Counted from the stretch's first letter, positions 1 through 9,920 are shown. The stretch: 64,000 nt of DNA from Pseudomonas mohnii (GCF_900105115.1 NZ_FNRV01000001.1:5316501-5380500); one strand, 5' to 3'. Notes: generated by a model not told the origin, from the sequence alone. A program made the numbers and translations.

Positions 1-1324
1 TCTCTGCAATCAAAAACGCCAACTCCAGCGACTGATCGGCATTCATCCGCGGGTCGCAATGGGTGTGGTAACGATCCGACAAGCCGTCTTCGGTAATCGG
101 CCGCGCACCGCCGATGCATTCGGTGACGTTCTGCCCGGTCATCTCGATGTGGATGCCGCCGGCGTAGCTGCCCTCGGCTTCGTGCACCTGGAAGAACTGC
201 TTCACTTCGCCAAGAATCTGCGCGAAGTCACGGGTCTTGTAGCCGCTGCTGGCCTTGATGGTGTTGCCGTGCATCGGGTCGCAACTCCACAGCACTTGCT
301 TGCCTTCACGCTGTACGGCGCGGATGAGCTGCGGCAAGTGATCGCCGACCTTGTTCGCGCCCATGCGCGCGATCAGGTTCAGGCGGCCTGGATCGTTGTC
401 CGGGTTGAGCACATCGATCAGGCGAATCAAGTCTTCAGGGTTCATGCTCGGACCGACCTTGACCCCGATCGGGTTGTTCACCCCGCGCAAGAACTCGACA
501 TGGGCACCGTCGAGCTGACGGGTGCGGTCGCCGATCCACAGCATGTGCGCCGAGCAGTCGTAGTAGTCGTTGGTCAGGCTGTCGCGACGCACGAAGGCTT
601 CTTCGTAGTTCAGCAGCAGCGCTTCGTGGGCGGTGAAAAAACTGGTCTCGCGCAGTTGCGGCGAACTGTCCATGCCGCAGGCGCGCATGAAGGCCAGGGT
701 TTCATCGATGCGGTCGGCCAGGTGGCTGTATTTTTCCGCCAGGGCCGAGTTGGCGATGAAGTCCAGGTTCCACTTGTGTACCTGATGCAGATCGGCAAAG
801 CCGCCCTGGGCAAAGGCGCGCAGCAGGTTCAGCGTGGCGGTGGACTGGTGGTAGGACTGCAGCAGGCGCTCCGGGTCCGGTACGCGGCTTTTTTCATCGA
901 AACCGATGCCGTTGACGATGTCGCCACGGTAGGCGGGCAGGGTCACGCCGTCGATGGTTTCGTCGTTGGCCGAGCGCGGCTTGGCGAATTGCCCGGCCAT
1001 GCGCCCGACCTTGACCACCGGGCAGCCGGCGGCAAAGGTCATGACAATCGCCATTTGCAGCAGCACCTTGAAGGTGTCGCGGATTTTCGCGGCGGAGAAC
1101 TCGGCGAAGCTTTCGGCGCAGTCGCCGCCCTGCAACAGAAACGCCCGGCCCTGGGTCACTTCGGCAAACTGACGGCGCAACTCCCGGGCTTCACCGGCAA
1201 ACACCAGCGGCGGATAGCTGGACAGGGTTTGCTCGACTTGCAGCAAATGCGCCGCGTCGGGGTATTGGGGTTGTTGCTGGATCGGCAGGGCGCGCCAGCT
1301 GTCAGGGCTCCAGGGTTGGCTCAT
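1..1324 (-). CDS. Class II 3-deoxy-7-phosphoheptulonate (DAHP) synthase, 3' end outside window
   Basis: Catalyses the first step of the shikimate pathway, condensing phosphoenolpyruvate with erythrose 4-phosphate. The minus-strand reading frame starts [11 protein letters not shown] and stays open to the window edge, so the last few residues and the stop are missing. It contains class II (plant-like) DAHP synthase signatures: [11 protein letters not shown] near residue 65, [11 protein letters not shown] near 105, and [15 protein letters not shown] in the second half. This class is unrelated in sequence to the AroF/G/H class I enzymes. In pseudomonads class II copies can serve either general aromatic or secondary metabolism. 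No phenazine or other secondary-metabolite genes are next to it here, so a housekeeping role is inferred. Confidence 0.93.
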   Translation of the reverse strand, partial: MSQPWSPDSWRALPIQQQPQYPDAAHLLQVEQTLSSYPPLVFAGEARELRRQFAEVTQGRAFLLQGGDCAESFAEFSAAKIRDTFKVLLQMAIVMTFAAGCPVVKVGRMAGQFAKPRSANDETIDGVTLPAYRGDIVNGIGFDEKSRVPDPERLLQSYHQSTATLNLLRAFAQGGFADLHQVHKWNLDFIANSALAEKYSHLADRIDETLAFMRACGMDSSPQLRETSFFTAHEALLLNYEEAFVRRDSLTNDYYDCSAHMLWIGDRTRQLDGAHVEFLRGVNNPIGVKVGPSMNPEDLIRLIDVLNPDNDPGRLNLIARMGANKVGDHLPQLIRAVQREGKQVLWSCDPMHGNTIKASSGYKTRDFAQILGEVKQFFQVHEAEGSYAGGIHIEMTGQNVTECIGGARPITEDGLSDRYHTHCDPRMNADQSLELAFLIAE

Positions 1325-1474
1325 CGCAGTCTCTAATGTTTTACGCTCGGACAGCCATGTTATCAGCAATTAGTGCGTGACCTGTTCCCGTCGCTTCGCG
1401 GACAATCGCGCCTTTGCCCCACCCTGTTGGCGGTGTTATTGCGTTGCCGGGCCCGGTGACGATCAGGAGACGAA

Positions 1475-2230
1475 ATGACTGAGGAGCGCGTCGAGCATCT
1501 GCTCGCCGAGGTGCAGGACGAATTTGGCGTGATTCGCGTGCTGGAAGTGGCCGATTACCGCTTTCTCGAATTCGGTGATGCCATCGAACAAAGCTGCGTC
1601 TTCACGGCCGATCCGAGCTGGCTCGAATATGACTACACCCGGGCCATGCTGATTGGTGCGCTATGCCACGAACAACCGGAAAGCGCACTGTTTCTGGGCC
1701 TCGGTGCCGGGACGCTGACCCAGGCGTGCCTCAAGTTCCTGCCGCTGGAGGACGTCGAAGCCATCGAGTTGCGCCCTGACGTGCCGCGTCTGGCCATCGA
1801 ATACCTCGGGCTGGATGACGATCCGCGCCTGTACATTCGCGTGGGTGATGCGCTGGAATTGCTCGACACCGCGGAGCCGGCGGACCTGATTTTTGTCGAC
1901 TTGTATACCGATGTCGGTCCCGGAGTCGGGCACCTGGCCTGGACTTTCCTGGAAAACTGCCAGAAACGCCTGAATCCGGGCGGCTGGCTGGTGATCAATC
2001 AATGGGCTACCGATGATGGCAAACCATTGGGTGCCGCGTTGCTGCGCGGGCTCTACCATCGGCATTACTGGGAATTGCCGGTGAAGGAGGGCAATGTGAT
2101 CCTGATCGTGCCTTCGGAGCTGGATCAGCAACTGGACATGGACGGCCTGATCGCGCGGGCCGAAGGGCTGGCGCCGCGGTTGGGGTATTCGTTGCTGCCG
2201 TTGATCAAGGCAATTCGGCCGGCGAGCTGA
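1475..2230 (+). CDS. Spermidine synthase-like methyltransferase-fold protein
   Basis: 251 residues with the Rossmann fold of polyamine aminopropyltransferases: ALFLGLGAGTLTQACLKF (cofactor loop, about residue 70), an acidic strand end in VEAIELRPDV, and a DLIFVDLYTD segment around 150. It lacks the long N-terminal beta domain of SpeE and the full set of polyamine-binding residues, so it may not make spermidine. Such SpeE-like proteins are common in pseudomonads and are usually annotated only as spermidine synthase family. It is monocistronic and ends at a REP hairpin that separates it from the convergent crotonase gene. The start ATG follows an AGGAGACGAA ribosome-binding site. Confidence 0.75.
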   Translation: MTEERVEHLLAEVQDEFGVIRVLEVADYRFLEFGDAIEQSCVFTADPSWLEYDYTRAMLIGALCHEQPESALFLGLGAGTLTQACLKFLPLEDVEAIELRPDVPRLAIEYLGLDDDPRLYIRVGDALELLDTAEPADLIFVDLYTDVGPGVGHLAWTFLENCQKRLNPGGWLVINQWATDDGKPLGAALLRGLYHRHYWELPVKEGNVILIVPSELDQQLDMDGLIARAEGLAPRLGYSLLPLIKAIRPAS

Positions 2231-2249
2231 TTGTTGTCTGGGCGGACCT

Positions 2250-2271
2250 CATCGCGAGCTTGCTCGCGATG
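2250..2271. repeat. REP-type hairpin between convergent genes
   Basis: Perfect 10-bp inverted repeat CATCGCGAGC-TT-GCTCGCGATG followed by GGGGCC. This is the CGAGC-cored REP family of fluorescent pseudomonads. It lies between the stops of the spermidine synthase-like gene and the crotonase gene and probably helps end or protect both transcripts. Confidence 0.8.
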
Positions 2272-2295
2272 GGGCCATGGAGGCCAACACACATT

Positions 2296-3087
2296 TCACA
2301 TGCCTTTGAAGACTCCGGGGCGCCGCTCCACCAACGACAAAACACCCTCCCGGGCATCCTCGCTGCTCATCAGCTTCTTCACCAGTGCCGGCAACCCTTG
2401 CGCGGCCACCGTTTCTCCTTCATAACGCGCCTGCCGGGCCGACATCAATGTCGCCTGAACCCCGAGTGGCGCCTGCCGGGCAATTCGCTCGGCCAGCTCG
2501 ATTGCCCGTGGCAGCAAATCCTCGCTGGCCATGACTTCCTGCACCAGCCCCAGATGCAAGGCATCATGGGCATCGAACTCATCTCCGGTCAGCATCCAGC
2601 GCATCGCGTTCCCCCAGCCGGCGACTTGATGCAGGCGCAGGGTGGCGCCTCCAAAGGGGAAAATGCCGCGTTGCACTTCCATTTGCGCAAAACGGGTGTT
2701 GCTGGCGCACAGGTTGATATCGGCGGCCAGCATCAACTCGATGCCAATCGTCAGGCAGTAGCCCTGCGCGGCGACAATCACCGGTTTGTTGACCCTCGGA
2801 CCGGCGAACACGCCCCACGGATCACAGCCGCCGGGCGGTGCCTGCCAGCCTTCGGTCAACGTGGCGCTGGCATTGACCAGGTCCAGTCCGGCGGTGAAAT
2901 GCTCGCCATGACCGAAGACCACCGCCACCCGCGCTTCGGTGTCAGCCTCGAACTCGCCGTACGCCAGGCTCAATTCGTTGAGCAAGTCGAGATCGAAGGC
3001 GTTGCGTTTGGCGATCCGATCCAGGCCGATCATCAGGACATGACCACGCTTTTCACGGCTCACGCGGCTGGTGTTGAGCTCTTTCAT
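2296..3087 (-). CDS. Crotonase-fold enoyl-CoA hydratase/isomerase family protein
   Basis: 263 residues starting MKELNTSRVSREKRGHVLMIGL. The ATG at 3087 is preceded by GAGGAA at good distance; a longer frame upstream lacks such a site. Crotonase features: an N-terminal beta segment ending LDRIAKRNAF, the HFTAGLDL oxyanion-hole loop (about residue 65-72), VIVAAQGYCLTIGIELMLAADI (about 105-125) and RGIFPFGGATLRLHQVAGWGNAMRWMLTG. The usual hydratase glutamate pair is not obvious, so the exact reaction (hydratase, isomerase or hydrolase) is open. Nothing beside it indicates a pathway. Confidence 0.85.
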   Translation of the reverse strand: MKELNTSRVSREKRGHVLMIGLDRIAKRNAFDLDLLNELSLAYGEFEADTEARVAVVFGHGEHFTAGLDLVNASATLTEGWQAPPGGCDPWGVFAGPRVNKPVIVAAQGYCLTIGIELMLAADINLCASNTRFAQMEVQRGIFPFGGATLRLHQVAGWGNAMRWMLTGDEFDAHDALHLGLVQEVMASEDLLPRAIELAERIARQAPLGVQATLMSARQARYEGETVAAQGLPALVKKLMSSEDAREGVLSLVERRPGVFKGM

Positions 3088-3507
3088 GGTGCATTTCCTC
3101 GGGCGGGAAGGGGAGTCAGACCGACGGTCTGCCTGTTCAAGATGAACCGTTTTAGCGCCAGCGCCCGCATGGCCGGGCCTTTGAAAAATAGACGCTCGCC
3201 TGATTATCCGCAAAGCCTGTGACAGAACGCCGTGCACAGGAGTTTTGCGATAAAAAAAGCTCCCTTTTTCAGCAAATTCCGGTATAGTGCGCGCCGGCCT
3301 TTAGCCGGGCCGCGTTTAGGTAGAGCAATTCCCCGAAGTCAGCTTCGGCTGCACGTCCGCATCGCGGACTCTTCCTTGACGATTCTTTTCATTCATTCGT
3401 TTTCGCAAATCCCCGCCGACAAAGCTGCCAGGGCGACTCTTGAGTCTCAACACGGCACGCGCAGCTTTGGAGCATGGGTCTTTGCGGATGCACTTAGAGG
3501 CAGACCC
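3088..3507 (+). promoter_or_regulatory. Promoter region and long leader of deaD
   Basis: A 420-base stretch without a credible gene. A TATAGT -10-like hexamer at 3283-3288, just before GCGCGCC, would place transcription start near 3295 and give a leader of about 210 nt before the deaD ATG. Long leaders are usual for cold-inducible RNA helicase genes. The -35 element is not clear. An in-frame upstream extension of deaD exists but has no helicase homology and no ribosome-binding site. Confidence 0.5.
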
Positions 3508-5181
3508 ATGACCCAGGAAACCGGCGGCTTCGCCGCTTTTAATCTTAATCCGAATATTCTTGCAGCCGTCACCGCGACTGGCTACGAAGAGCCATCGGCT
3601 ATTCAGCAGCAATCGATCCCGATCATCATGGCCGGTCACGACATGATTGGTCAGGCGCAAACCGGTACGGGTAAAACCGCCGCGTTCGCCCTGCCGATCC
3701 TGCATCGCATCGATCCTGCAAAGCGCGAGCCGCAAGCCCTGATCCTGGCCCCAACTCGTGAGTTGGCGCTACAAGTTGCAACCGCTTTCGAAACCTACGC
3801 CAAGCAAATGCCGGGCGTGACTGTTGTGGCTGTCTACGGCGGCGCGCCGATGGGCCCACAGCTGAAAGCAATCCGTAATGGCGCACAGATCGTTGTCGCC
3901 ACTCCGGGCCGTCTGTGCGACCACCTGCGTCGTGACGAAAAAGTATTGGCGACCGTGAACCATCTGGTTCTCGACGAAGCCGACGAAATGCTCAAGCTGG
4001 GCTTCATGGACGACCTGGAAGTTATCTTCAAGGCTCTGCCTGCAACCCGTCAGACCGTATTGTTCTCGGCCACCTTGCCGCAATCGATCCGTGCCATTGC
4101 CGAACGCCACCTGCGCGATCCGCAACACGTGAAGATCCAGACCAAGACCCAGACCGTTACCGCGATCGAACAGGCTCACCTGTTGGTTCACGCTGACCAG
4201 AAGACTTCTGCCGTTCTCAGCTTGCTGGAAGTGGAAGATTTCGATGCGCTGATCATGTTCGTGCGTACCAAGCAAGCGACCCTGGACCTGGCCAGCGCCC
4301 TGGAAGCCAAAGGCTACAAAGCCGCTGCGCTGAACGGTGACATTGCCCAGAACCAGCGTGAGCGCGTGATCGACTCCCTCAAGGATGGCCGTCTGGACAT
4401 CGTTGTGGCGACCGACGTTGCTGCTCGTGGCCTGGACGTTCCGCGCATCACTCACGTGTTCAACGTTGACATGCCGTACGATCCAGAGTCCTACGTTCAC
4501 CGTATCGGCCGTACCGGCCGTGCCGGTCGCGAAGGTCGTGCGCTGTTGCTGGTGACTCCACGTGAGCGCCGCATGCTGCAGGTCATCGAGCGTGTAACCG
4601 GTCAGAAAGTTGCCGAAGTTCGCCTGCCGGACGCTCAAGCCGTTCTGGATGCGCGCATCAAGAAACTGACCAACAGCCTGTCGCCGCTGGTGGCTGAAGC
4701 TGAATCGACCCATGGTGAACTGCTGGATCGCCTGACTGCCGATATCGGTTGCAGCCCGCGTGCCTTGGCCGCAGCCCTGCTGCGCAAGGCTACCAACGGT
4801 CAAGCGCTGAACCTGGCCGCTATCGAGAAAGAGCGTCCACTGGTGCCGAACAACGCACCGCGTGGCGATCGTCCAGAGCGTTCCGGTGATCGTCCTGAGC
4901 GTGGTGACCGCGAGCGTCGCGCACCAATGCCTCTGGCCGAAGGTCGTGCTCGTTGCCGTACCGCGCTGGGCGCGCGTGATGGTATCGCGGCCAAGAACCT
5001 GCTGGGCGCCATCCTCAATGAAGGTGGCCTGGCTCGTGAAGCCATCGGTCGCATCCAGGTTCGTGACAGCTTCAGCCTCGTTGAGCTGCCGGAAGATGGT
5101 CTGGAGCGTCTGCTGACCAAGCTGAAGGACACTCGCGTTGCCGGTAAGCAGTTGAAGCTGCGTCGCTACCGCGAAGATTGA
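3508..5181 (+). CDS. deaD: DEAD-box ATP-dependent RNA helicase DeaD (CsdA)
   Basis: 557 residues from MTQETGGFAAFNL, the start preceded by AGAGGCAG. It unwinds structured RNA in ribosome assembly and mRNA decay, mainly in the cold. Motifs in order: Q motif GYEEPSAIQQQSIP (about 25), Walker A AQTGTGKT (about 50), PTRELALQ, VLDEADEML (about 155), SAT (about 188), HRIGRTGRAGREG (about 335). The C-terminus has an arginine-rich linker with GDRPER repeats (about 450-475), then a DbpA-like RNA-binding domain ending KQLKLRRYRED. This domain order identifies DeaD rather than RhlB, RhlE or SrmB. A strong intrinsic terminator follows. Confidence 0.95.
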   Translation: MTQETGGFAAFNLNPNILAAVTATGYEEPSAIQQQSIPIIMAGHDMIGQAQTGTGKTAAFALPILHRIDPAKREPQALILAPTRELALQVATAFETYAKQMPGVTVVAVYGGAPMGPQLKAIRNGAQIVVATPGRLCDHLRRDEKVLATVNHLVLDEADEMLKLGFMDDLEVIFKALPATRQTVLFSATLPQSIRAIAERHLRDPQHVKIQTKTQTVTAIEQAHLLVHADQKTSAVLSLLEVEDFDALIMFVRTKQATLDLASALEAKGYKAAALNGDIAQNQRERVIDSLKDGRLDIVVATDVAARGLDVPRITHVFNVDMPYDPESYVHRIGRTGRAGREGRALLLVTPRERRMLQVIERVTGQKVAEVRLPDAQAVLDARIKKLTNSLSPLVAEAESTHGELLDRLTADIGCSPRALAAALLRKATNGQALNLAAIEKERPLVPNNAPRGDRPERSGDRPERGDRERRAPMPLAEGRARCRTALGARDGIAAKNLLGAILNEGGLAREAIGRIQVRDSFSLVELPEDGLERLLTKLKDTRVAGKQLKLRRYRED

Positions 5182-5210
5182 TCCGCTTTCGGGCTGATTG
5201 ATCGCACATA

Positions 5211-5242
5211 AAAAATCCCCGACTGGTTCGGGGATTTTTTTT
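5211..5242 (+). terminator. Intrinsic terminator after deaD
   Basis: AAAAATCCCCGA stem, a short CTGG loop, then TCGGGGATTTTTTTT: a GC stem flanked by A and T runs, so probably bidirectional, also ending the convergent dioxygenase transcript. Confidence 0.92.
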
Positions 5243-5273
5243 GTCCGGATGGCAGGGCGACTTGGTGTACCGG

Positions 5274-6041
5274 TCAGCCGAAACGATAGATGTCCATGCC
5301 CAGTGCACCCATAGTGAATCCTTGGTGGGCGATGCTGAAATCCCCCCCGGCCGCGCGGGCAAAGTACAGCGGCAGCAGGTGTTCATCGCTGGGATGATTG
5401 CGCACGGCATTTGGTGCCCGTTGGCGATAATCGTTCAGGGCTGCCTCGTCGTTGGCCGCAAGCTTTTCGACCATCCAGTCCCGGAACGCCTGTGCCCACG
5501 GCTCCACGCTCTCAGGGCCGGCATGCCAATCCAGTTCTCGCAGGTTATGGGTGATGCTGCCGGAGCCGATCAGCAGTACGCCGTGCTGGCGCAGGCTGCT
5601 CAGCGCCTGTCCGACGTGGGCCTGCAGGGCAGGGCCGCCACGGGTTGGCAGTGAAACCTGAACAATCGGGATGTCCGCCTGCGGATACATCAATGACAGC
5701 GGAACCCAGACACCATGATCGAAAGGTCGGTTGGAATCGATGCGGGCGGGAAGATTACTGGCCTTCAACAGTTCGACGACTTCGGCTGCCAGCTGTGGAT
5801 CGCCGGGTGCCGGGTACTCGACTTCAAACAAGGCTTTAGGGAAACCGCCGAAATCATGCCAGGTATCAGGTCGTGGATTACCGCTGACCAACAGTTCATT
5901 GCTTTCCCAGTGCGCGGAAACAATCACGATGGCTTTGGGTTTTGGCAACTCGGCCGCCAGGCGAGCCAGGGCAGGCCCGCTGGCACCGGGTTCCAGGGCG
6001 AGCATCGGGGAACCATGGGATATGTACAGGCTGGGGAACAT
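5274..6041 (-). CDS. Class III extradiol ring-cleavage dioxygenase, YgiD (4,5-DOPA dioxygenase) family
   Basis: 255 residues of the LigB-like fold. Zinc/iron ligands can be read: SHGSP (His9), SAHWE (His44) and the RPFDHGVWVPL loop (about 105), with NHPSDEHLLPLY near 215 as the second-shell/C-terminal motif. E. coli YgiD cleaves L-DOPA extradiol and plant relatives make betalamic acid; the natural substrate in pseudomonads is unknown. The ATG at 6041 has CCGGAG upstream. It is transcribed toward deaD and shares its terminator. Confidence 0.85.
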   Translation of the reverse strand: MFPSLYISHGSPMLALEPGASGPALARLAAELPKPKAIVIVSAHWESNELLVSGNPRPDTWHDFGGFPKALFEVEYPAPGDPQLAAEVVELLKASNLPARIDSNRPFDHGVWVPLSLMYPQADIPIVQVSLPTRGGPALQAHVGQALSSLRQHGVLLIGSGSITHNLRELDWHAGPESVEPWAQAFRDWMVEKLAANDEAALNDYRQRAPNAVRNHPSDEHLLPLYFARAAGGDFSIAHQGFTMGALGMDIYRFG

Positions 6042-6144
6042 GAACGAGCTCCGGAGAGTTAAGATGGCACCATCTTCTGTCAGATCATTGATCTAAATCT
6101 AATATAAGTTTTAGGGTGTTTTGATCGAATTTTTGGGGTTACTT

Positions 6145-6801
6145 ATGCAGCCGGAGTTTTGGCACAAGAAGTGGGCGTCGAATCAGATCGGCTTTCACTT
6201 GCCGCAAGTGAATCCTTATCTTCAACGGTTCTGGCCAGCGTTGGGCCTGGAAGAGGGCAGTCGCGTTCTGGTGCCCTTGTGTGGGAAGAGTCTGGATGTG
6301 TTGTGGCTCGCTCATCAGGGGCACGAGGTTCTGGGCGTCGAACTGTCGGAAAAAGCCATCGAGGACTTTTTCAGTGAGCATCACTTTGACCCCGCTGTGA
6401 GCGAGCAGGGGCCGTTCAAGGTTTATCGCGCAGGCTCCATCGAGCTTTGGTGCGGTGACTTCTTCGAGCTGACAGCCGGCGATGTGGCTGATTGCTCTGC
6501 GCTTTATGACCGGGCCGCATTGATTGCGCTACCGCCATCAATGCGCGAGCAATATGCCACGCATTTGAAGCGGATCCTGCCCAAGGATTGCCATGGGCTT
6601 TTGATCACCCTCGATTATGACCAGGCTCAAATGGACGGCCCACCGTTTGCCGTACTGGATGACGAAGTGCAGCGATTGTTTGGCCAGGCATGGTCGCTAA
6701 AAATCCTGGAGGATCAGGATGTGCTGAGCGAGAGCGGGAAATTTCTGGAGGCGGGGGTTACCCGGCTTGAGGAGCGGGTGTATCGGGTGTCCACCCGGTA
6801 A
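6145..6801 (+). CDS. tpm: Bacterial thiopurine S-methyltransferase
   Basis: 218 residues from [18 protein letters not shown], exactly the length of characterised Pseudomonas TPMTs. This SAM-dependent enzyme methylates thiopurines and, in pseudomonads, selenium and tellurium species, giving volatile products and tellurite tolerance. Visible motifs: the WHKKW N-terminus, [26 protein letters not shown] (SAM-binding motif I and post-I, about residues 38-63), and [18 protein letters not shown] (about 125). An upstream in-frame TTG would add eight residues but has no ribosome-binding site. It is followed by a terminator shared with htpX. Confidence 0.93.
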   Translation: MQPEFWHKKWASNQIGFHLPQVNPYLQRFWPALGLEEGSRVLVPLCGKSLDVLWLAHQGHEVLGVELSEKAIEDFFSEHHFDPAVSEQGPFKVYRAGSIELWCGDFFELTAGDVADCSALYDRAALIALPPSMREQYATHLKRILPKDCHGLLITLDYDQAQMDGPPFAVLDDEVQRLFGQAWSLKILEDQDVLSESGKFLEAGVTRLEERVYRVSTR

Positions 6802-6819
6802 TCCGTGAAGACCCAAAAA

Positions 6820-6843
6820 AAGGCCCGCATCACTGCGGGCCTT
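6820..6843. terminator. Intrinsic terminator between tpm and htpX
   Basis: AAGGCCCGCA-TCAC-TGCGGGCCTT, a 10-bp stem with an A run before it and a T-rich tail after it, placed between the convergent stops of tpm and htpX. Likely bidirectional. Confidence 0.88.
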
Positions 6844-6863
6844 CTTGTTTGCCACGGAGTCTC

Positions 6864-7754
6864 TTAGCCCCGGCGACGAGCCAGCGCATCGATACGCTCT
6901 TCCAGCGGCGGGTGGCTCATGAACATGCGGGCGAAGCCCTGTTTGATGCCACCGTTGATGCCGAAAGCGTTCAGGGTGTCCGGCATGTGCACGGGCAGCC
7001 CCTGTTCCGCACGCAAGCGTTGCAGGGCGCCGATCATCGCAGCCGTACCGGCAAGTTGTGCACCGGCTTCGTCGGCGCGGAACTCGCGTTTGCGCGAGAA
7101 CCACATGACGATGGCGCTGGCGAGGATACCCAGCACCAGTTCGGCGAAGATGGTCGCCACGTAGTAGGCGATGCCCTGACCTTCTTCGTTCTTGAAGATC
7201 ACCTTGTCGACGAAGTTACCGATAATCCGTGCGAAGAACATTACGAAGGTGTTCACCACGCCCTGGATCAGTGCCAGCGTGACCATGTCGCCATTGGCCA
7301 CGTGGCCGATTTCGTGGGCCAGTACGGCTTTCACTTCATCGGGCGAGAATCGTTCGAGCAAACCCTGGCTGACCGCGACCAGAGCGTCGTTCTTGTTCCA
7401 GCCGGTGGCGAAGGCGTTCGCTTCGTAGGCTGGGAAAATCCCGACTTCGGGCATCTTGATCCCGGCTTCGCGGGACAATTGCTCGACGGTTTGCAGTAGC
7501 CATTGTTCGTGACGAGTGCGTGGCTGGGTAATGATCTGGGTGCTGGTGCTCATCTTCGCCATCCACTTGGAGATGAACAGCGAGAACAGGGAACCGGCGA
7601 AACCAAAGACCGCACAGAAAATCAGCAGCTGATTGAGGTTGAGATCAACCCCGTTGGCCGCCATGAACCCGTTGAAGCCGAAAAGGCTCAGGGTGATGCT
7701 GGCAATCAGCACGACCGCCAGGTTAGTGGCCAAAAACAGCAGGATGCGCATCAT
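6864..7754 (-). CDS. htpX: Membrane zinc metalloprotease HtpX
   Basis: 296-residue M48 protease of the inner membrane that removes misfolded membrane proteins together with FtsH. Two N-terminal transmembrane segments ([21 protein letters not shown] and [19 protein letters not shown]), then HEIGH in [13 protein letters not shown] (about residue 145) carrying two zinc ligands and the catalytic glutamate, two more hydrophobic segments (about 155-225), and the third zinc ligand in [13 protein letters not shown]. The length and the [14 protein letters not shown] start are those of pseudomonad HtpX. Envelope-stress control is expected from the family; no specific promoter was identified. Confidence 0.96.
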   Translation of the reverse strand: MMRILLFLATNLAVVLIASITLSLFGFNGFMAANGVDLNLNQLLIFCAVFGFAGSLFSLFISKWMAKMSTSTQIITQPRTRHEQWLLQTVEQLSREAGIKMPEVGIFPAYEANAFATGWNKNDALVAVSQGLLERFSPDEVKAVLAHEIGHVANGDMVTLALIQGVVNTFVMFFARIIGNFVDKVIFKNEEGQGIAYYVATIFAELVLGILASAIVMWFSRKREFRADEAGAQLAGTAAMIGALQRLRAEQGLPVHMPDTLNAFGINGGIKQGFARMFMSHPPLEERIDALARRRG

Positions 7755-8070
7755 GGTTGTAGAAATCTCCTTTTGCTAAAGATGTAGCGTACTGCGGGGT
7801 ATATAAGGTGCTGCACCGGGGTATTCAACCAAGTGACTATTTCAAACTGTGTCTTACGGCATCAGCTTAGCTGCTTGAAGGGCATTTCCGATGGTTCGGC
7901 AGGAAGAGTTTGTAGGTCATTGGACGCCCCGAGCCCCGTAGCCGCTAGTCGTAGCCCGGCAAGTGCGTACAGGTGTGGGGTTGATACGTCGGTGAGCCGC
8001 AGGACGCAAGCATATGTTGCTGAATGAATCACCGTGCGACCCGTCAGGGCGTCGCACGGTGAAAATCCGC
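7755..8070. other. Intergenic region htpX-alaA with a GC hairpin
   Basis: A 316-base stretch with no convincing gene. It holds the htpX promoter region near 7755-7800 and, at 8029-8062, a perfect 12-bp inverted repeat (TCACCGTGCGAC, 10-nt loop, GTCGCACGGTGA) that probably ends alaA transcription, although there is no T run. The rest (about 7810-8028) shows nothing I can name. Confidence 0.6.
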
Positions 8071-9282
8071 TTATTGGCGATAGGACTTCAGGAAGTTGCC
8101 AATGCGCCCGATGGCCATGTCCAGATCATCCACGCGCGGCAGGGTGACAACGCGGAAATGGTCAGGCCATGGCCAGTTGAAGGCCGTGCCTTGCACCACC
8201 AGCAGCTTCTCGGAGAGCAGCAGGTCGAGGACGAATTTCTCGTCGTTGTGAATCGGGCAGACTTTCGGATCGATGCGCGGGAACGCATACAGCGCGCCCA
8301 TCGGCTTGACGCAGCTCACGCCCGGAATGTCGTTGAGCAGTTCCCAGGTGCGGTTGCGCTGCTCCAGCAGGCGTCCTGGCGGCAACACCAGATCTTTGAT
8401 GCTCTGATATCCCCCCAGTGCGGTCTGGATCGCATGCTGGCTCGGCACGTTGGCGCACAGGCGCATGTTGGCCAGCATATCGATGCCTTCGATGTAGCTC
8501 TGGGCATGGTGTTTGGGGCCGGATATGGCGATCCAGCCGGAACGGAAGCCGGCCACCCGATAGGACTTGGACAGACCGTTGAAGGTCAGGCACAGCAGGT
8601 CTGGCGCCAGGGACGCCGTGCAGATGTGCACGGCGTCGTCGTACAGGATCTTGTCGTAGATCTCGTCGGAGAACACCACCAGATTATGCTGGCGGGCCAG
8701 TTCCAGCATGCCCAGCAGCACTTCTTTCGAGTACACCGCACCGGTGGGGTTGTTCGGGTTGATGATCACCAGCGCCTTGGTATTCGGGGTGATCTTGGCC
8801 TTGATATCGGCCAGGTCCGGCCACCAGTTGGCCTGCTCGTCGCACAGATAGTGCACCGGGCTTCCGCCCGACAGGCTGACCGCGGCGGTCCACAGCGGGT
8901 AGTCCGGCGCCGGGACCAGCACTTCGTCACCATTGTTGAGCAGGGCCTGCATCGACATCACGATCAGTTCGGAAACGCCGTTGCCCAGGTAGATGTCTTC
9001 AATGCCGACACCTTCCACCTGCTTCTGTTGGTAGTACTGCATGACGGCCTTGCGTGCGCTGAACAGGCCTTTGGAATCGCTGTAACCCTGGGCGGTGGGC
9101 AGGTTGCGGATGACGTCCTGGAGGATTTCGTCCGGCGCTTCGAAACCAAAGGGCGCCGGGTTGCCGATGTTCAGCTTGAGGATGCGATGGCCTTCCTCTT
9201 CCAGGCGTTTGGCGTGCTTGAGCACTGGGCCGCGAATGTCGTAGCAGACGTTGGCGAGCTTGTTCGATTTGCTGACCTGCAT
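8071..9282 (-). CDS. alaA: Class I aminotransferase, glutamate-pyruvate type AlaA
   Basis: 403 residues from MQVSKSNKLANVCYDIRGPVLKHAKRLEEEGHRIL. PLP-dependent transaminase that makes alanine from pyruvate with glutamate. Features: NIGNPAPFGFEAP near the N-terminus, YLGNGVSELI (about 100), NPNNPTGAVY (about 175), FSDEIYDKILYD (about 205) and the PLP-lysine segment FNGLSKSYRVAGFRSGW (about 240). Length and sequence match the AlaA group (E. coli YfbQ, about 405 aa) better than tyrosine or aspartate aminotransferases. A longer in-frame extension runs to 9444 but the conserved protein begins here. msrB is divergent. Confidence 0.9.
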   Translation of the reverse strand: MQVSKSNKLANVCYDIRGPVLKHAKRLEEEGHRILKLNIGNPAPFGFEAPDEILQDVIRNLPTAQGYSDSKGLFSARKAVMQYYQQKQVEGVGIEDIYLGNGVSELIVMSMQALLNNGDEVLVPAPDYPLWTAAVSLSGGSPVHYLCDEQANWWPDLADIKAKITPNTKALVIINPNNPTGAVYSKEVLLGMLELARQHNLVVFSDEIYDKILYDDAVHICTASLAPDLLCLTFNGLSKSYRVAGFRSGWIAISGPKHHAQSYIEGIDMLANMRLCANVPSQHAIQTALGGYQSIKDLVLPPGRLLEQRNRTWELLNDIPGVSCVKPMGALYAFPRIDPKVCPIHNDEKFVLDLLLSEKLLVVQGTAFNWPWPDHFRVVTLPRVDDLDMAIGRIGNFLKSYRQ

Positions 9283-9506
9283 GGCGATGTGTTCCCGAAA
9301 ATGAACGATCCAGGCGGCGAATGACCAACCGTACTGGGAATCCTGCGTAATCACAGGTCTGAAGCCTTGAGAGGCAGCACCCATAAATCCGTTTGAATGC
9401 GCGTGGTCTGGCTGCCAGACTGGCGTTTGACGAGGCGCAATCATACGTGCCGCCCGATCCGTGGAAAAGATACAGATCGGGCTTTTTCAGCTGCTGAGGT
9501 GTGACG

Positions 9507-9902
9507 ATGGAAAAGTTGGAAAAAACCCTGGAAGAGTGGAAAGCCATGCTCGATCCGGAGCAGTACAACGTATGCCGGCTCAAGGGCACCGAGCGCCCGT
9601 TCTCCGGCAAGTACAACGACACCAGGACCGACGGTGTCTACCACTGCATCTGCTGCAACGAGCCGCTGTTCGACTCCGCGACCAAATTCGATTCCGGCTG
9701 CGGTTGGCCAAGCTTCTACGCACCGATCGCCGACAGCGCCATGATCGAGATTCGTGATGTCAGCCACGGCATGATCCGCACTGAAGTGGTCTGCGCCAGA
9801 TGCGATGCGCACCTGGGACACGTATTTCCAGATGGCCCGCCACCGACCGGCCTGCGTTATTGCATCAATTCGGTGTGCCTGGACCTCGTCCCTCGAGACT
9901 GA
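9507..9902 (+). CDS. msrB: Peptide methionine-R-sulfoxide reductase MsrB
   Basis: 131 residues. Reduces the R epimer of methionine sulfoxide in proteins. Structural zinc is held by two CxxC pairs (CICC about residue 46 and CARC about 95). The catalytic cysteine is in GLRYCINS near 117; GCGWPSFY and [10 protein letters not shown] are family signatures. The ATG at 9507 sits seven bases after GAGG; an in-frame GTG six bases earlier is too close to it. It lies directly before the gpx-ospR operon, forming an oxidant-defence cluster, but ends at its own hairpin. Confidence 0.95.
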   Translation: MEKLEKTLEEWKAMLDPEQYNVCRLKGTERPFSGKYNDTRTDGVYHCICCNEPLFDSATKFDSGCGWPSFYAPIADSAMIEIRDVSHGMIRTEVVCARCDAHLGHVFPDGPPPTGLRYCINSVCLDLVPRD

Positions 9903-9920
9903 ACCGGGGCGTGGGGATGC

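Noticed and set aside
2260..3222. 320-codon plus-strand open frame
   Set aside because: Antisense to the crotonase gene and begins inside a REP hairpin.
8014..9324. 436-codon plus-strand open frame
   Set aside because: Antisense to alaA, which has all aminotransferase motifs.
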